Source: Candidatus Blautia equi
Lineage (GTDB): Bacteria; Bacillota; Clostridia; Lachnospirales; Lachnospiraceae
Reading direction: 5' to 3'
NCBI GenBank assembly: GCA_018064695.1
Contig: JAGHUU010000314.1
Coordinates: forward strand, 1 to 6,246
DNA: 6,246 nt
Shown: positions 4,983-6,246 of the stretch, one piece after another
Layout: each line of letters starts with the position of its first letter
Numbering within the stretch: the stretch's first letter is position 1
Made by a program: the position numbers and the translations under genes
The notes under the pieces: model-generated
What the model was told of the DNA's origin: nothing
Databases searched by the model: none
The model's input: the letters and a program-made list of their open reading frames with translations, nothing else

Positions 4983-5786
4983 ATGATAAAGAAAAAAAGA
5001 AAAAGCTCCTCCTCCAGCGGACTGATGATCGGTCTGGCTGCACTGATCCTTGTGGGCGGCGGCAGTGCCTTCGCCTTTTTTTCCATGCCATCCAGAAACC
5101 CGGATGCGCCTTCCAATGAGAAAATCGCAGAGGGTGTCGCGTTTGTAAAGGAACTGGAAAATAAGTCAACTGAGAGTGTGCAGGCCAGCTTCAAGGAAGA
5201 AAGGATCAAAGCGGCACTGGAAGAGATGGAATCCGAAGATTTTAATGTGTGGGCACATTTTGGAAATATCGTTATGATGGGTGACTCCAGAACCAAGGAG
5301 TATGCCCACAGTGAGTTTGTGGAATCCAGACGTGTCATGGCGGAGGACGGTGATACCATTCTCAATATTACAGAATATCTGGATACCCTTCAGGATCTGC
5401 ATCCTGATTTTATCATTATGCAGTATGGTGTAAATGATATGGAGAACTACGATGTATGGCCTACGGTAGATATTTACTGGGATGCCTTTAAGCAGCGAAT
5501 TGACCGTGTGCAGGAGGTTCTTCCTGACAGCACTATTTTTGTGCAGTCTATTTTACCTTGTATTGAGCCTGAGCTTTCCCGCCTTGCCTGCAGAAGAGAG
5601 ATCCCTGCCTGGAACGAGGCCCTGAGAGGCTACTGTGATGAGGCCGGCATTCCGTTCATCGATGTGACAGCTCTGGCGGAACAGTATGATTCCTATTATG
5701 AGCCGGACGGCATGCACTTTATTGCAAGCTTCTATCCATTCTGGGCCAAGAAACTGCTTTCGGAGGTAGTAACATATGAAAATTAA
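4983..5786 (+). CDS. Membrane-anchored SGNH/GDSL-type hydrolase
   Basis: The 267-residue protein begins with a basic, Ser-rich cytoplasmic tail (MIKKKRKSSSSSG) and one membrane segment (about 13-34). The catalytic domain is therefore outside the membrane. A linker, possibly helical, spans about 43-85. SGNH blocks are present: GDSRTKEY (100-107) with nucleophile Ser102; YGVNDM (148-153) with oxyanion Asn151; and PDGMHF (241-246) with Asp242 and His245 of the triad. The family includes esterases and acetyl-transfer enzymes acting on polysaccharides, lipids or peptidoglycan; the substrate here cannot be read from sequence. Cys193, Cys203 and Cys218 might allow a disulfide. AGGAGA at 4972-4977 lies 5 nt before the ATG. 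The end overlaps the next gene by 11 nt, so the two are probably translated together and act at the cell surface. Family firm, substrate unknown. Confidence 0.9.
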   Translation: MIKKKRKSSSSSGLMIGLAALILVGGGSAFAFFSMPSRNPDAPSNEKIAEGVAFVKELENKSTESVQASFKEERIKAALEEMESEDFNVWAHFGNIVMMGDSRTKEYAHSEFVESRRVMAEDGDTILNITEYLDTLQDLHPDFIIMQYGVNDMENYDVWPTVDIYWDAFKQRIDRVQEVLPDSTIFVQSILPCIEPELSRLACRREIPAWNEALRGYCDEAGIPFIDVTALAEQYDSYYEPDGMHFIASFYPFWAKKLLSEVVTYEN

Positions 5787-6246
5787 GGGTTATTCACCTC
5801 TGTTATTTTTAAGGGTGATCCTTGTGATTGCCCTGCTTGTCATCATGGTACGCACACAGTTCGCGGAAAAGAACAGCAGCGTGTCTGTGGAGACCATGGA
5901 AGCTAAGATCATGGCTGTTGTGGATGCGGGCAACATGATGGAAAAAAGCACCAACCGTATGTTTAAAAAGTTTTACGGACTGAACGCCGGCGATTACGAC
6001 GGTGTGGTTTTCTATAAGCCGGTTTCCGGTATGAATGCGGAGGAGATGGTGATCATTCGCCTTGCCGACAACAGTCAGGCTGAGGCGGCTGTACAGGCCA
6101 TTGAGCAGCGTCTCGCTTCCCAGAAGAACAGCTTAGAAGGCTATGGCGTGGAGCAGACTGCGCTTCTCAATCAGCCAGTACTCCAGTCCCATGGAAATTA
6201 TGTATTCTATATTGTGCATGAGAAGGCAGCGGATGCCGGAAATGCC
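5776..6246 (+). CDS. DUF4358 protein (open at window end)
   Basis: The frame from ATG 5776 is open for 157 codons to the window edge, with no stop. The protein has a short basic start, a membrane segment or uncleaved signal at about 8-24 (LLFLRVILVIALLVIMV), then an extracytoplasmic domain. That domain contains MFKKFYGLNAGDYDGVVFY (62-80), MNAEEMVIIRL (86-96), an Ala/Gln/Glu-rich helix (about 99-117), and NYVFYIVHEKA (141-151). This layout matches DUF4358, common in Lachnospiraceae and of unknown function; most of the domain seems to be within the window. GGAGG at 5762-5766 lies 9 nt before the ATG, inside the end of the SGNH gene, and the genes overlap by 11 nt. From memory, DUF4358, SGNH and MBOAT acyltransferase genes often cluster in these bacteria, suggesting a role in surface polymer acylation; this is inference. 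Confidence 0.85.
   Translation, partial: MKIKGYSPLLFLRVILVIALLVIMVRTQFAEKNSSVSVETMEAKIMAVVDAGNMMEKSTNRMFKKFYGLNAGDYDGVVFYKPVSGMNAEEMVIIRLADNSQAEAAVQAIEQRLASQKNSLEGYGVEQTALLNQPVLQSHGNYVFYIVHEKAADAGNA

Noticed and set aside
4838..5119. A 93-codon frame spanning the nadE-SGNH intergenic region
   Set aside because: It starts inside the terminator hairpin, crosses the promoter, and overlaps the well-supported SGNH gene in another frame; the product resembles no family I know.

Overview
The window most likely comes from a Gram-positive Clostridia genome, probably of the family Lachnospiraceae. This is inferred from strong AGGAGG-type ribosome binding sites, consensus sigma-A promoters, moderate GC content, and protein types common in that family: a secreted YARHG protein, an SGNH hydrolase next to a DUF4358 protein, and a short class II aldolase. 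No rRNA, tRNA, IS element, CRISPR array or phage gene was seen. Apart from the two genes cut by the window edges, all genes look intact.

Layout. Bases 1-563 (minus strand) hold the N-terminal 187 residues of a primary-type sigma-70 factor (RpoD/SigA family). A 241-bp AT-rich divergent promoter region follows. Then, all on the plus strand, come: fba (class II fructose-bisphosphate aldolase, 805-1773) with a strong terminator; a secreted YARHG-domain protein (1898-2716); azlC-azlD (2836-3874), an overlapping gene pair for a branched-chain amino acid exporter; nadE (4001-4777), ammonia-dependent NAD+ synthetase; and an overlapping pair at the right edge. That pair is a membrane-anchored SGNH/GDSL hydrolase (4983-5786) and a DUF4358 protein (5776 onward, cut by the window end).

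Functionally this is mostly a row of independent housekeeping units, each with its own promoter, rather than one pathway. Only azlCD and the SGNH-DUF4358 pair look like operons. The SGNH-DUF4358 pair is the start of what may be a cell-surface modification cluster continuing beyond the window.

The most interesting signals are in the short intergenic regions. At fba, azlC and nadE, a good promoter is followed within about 0-15 nt of the predicted transcription start by a 10-16 bp hairpin. At nadE this hairpin has a T-run, sits between a perfect-consensus promoter and the gene, and has a competing alternative hairpin, so it reads as a candidate attenuator. No new defence system or mobile system is visible.
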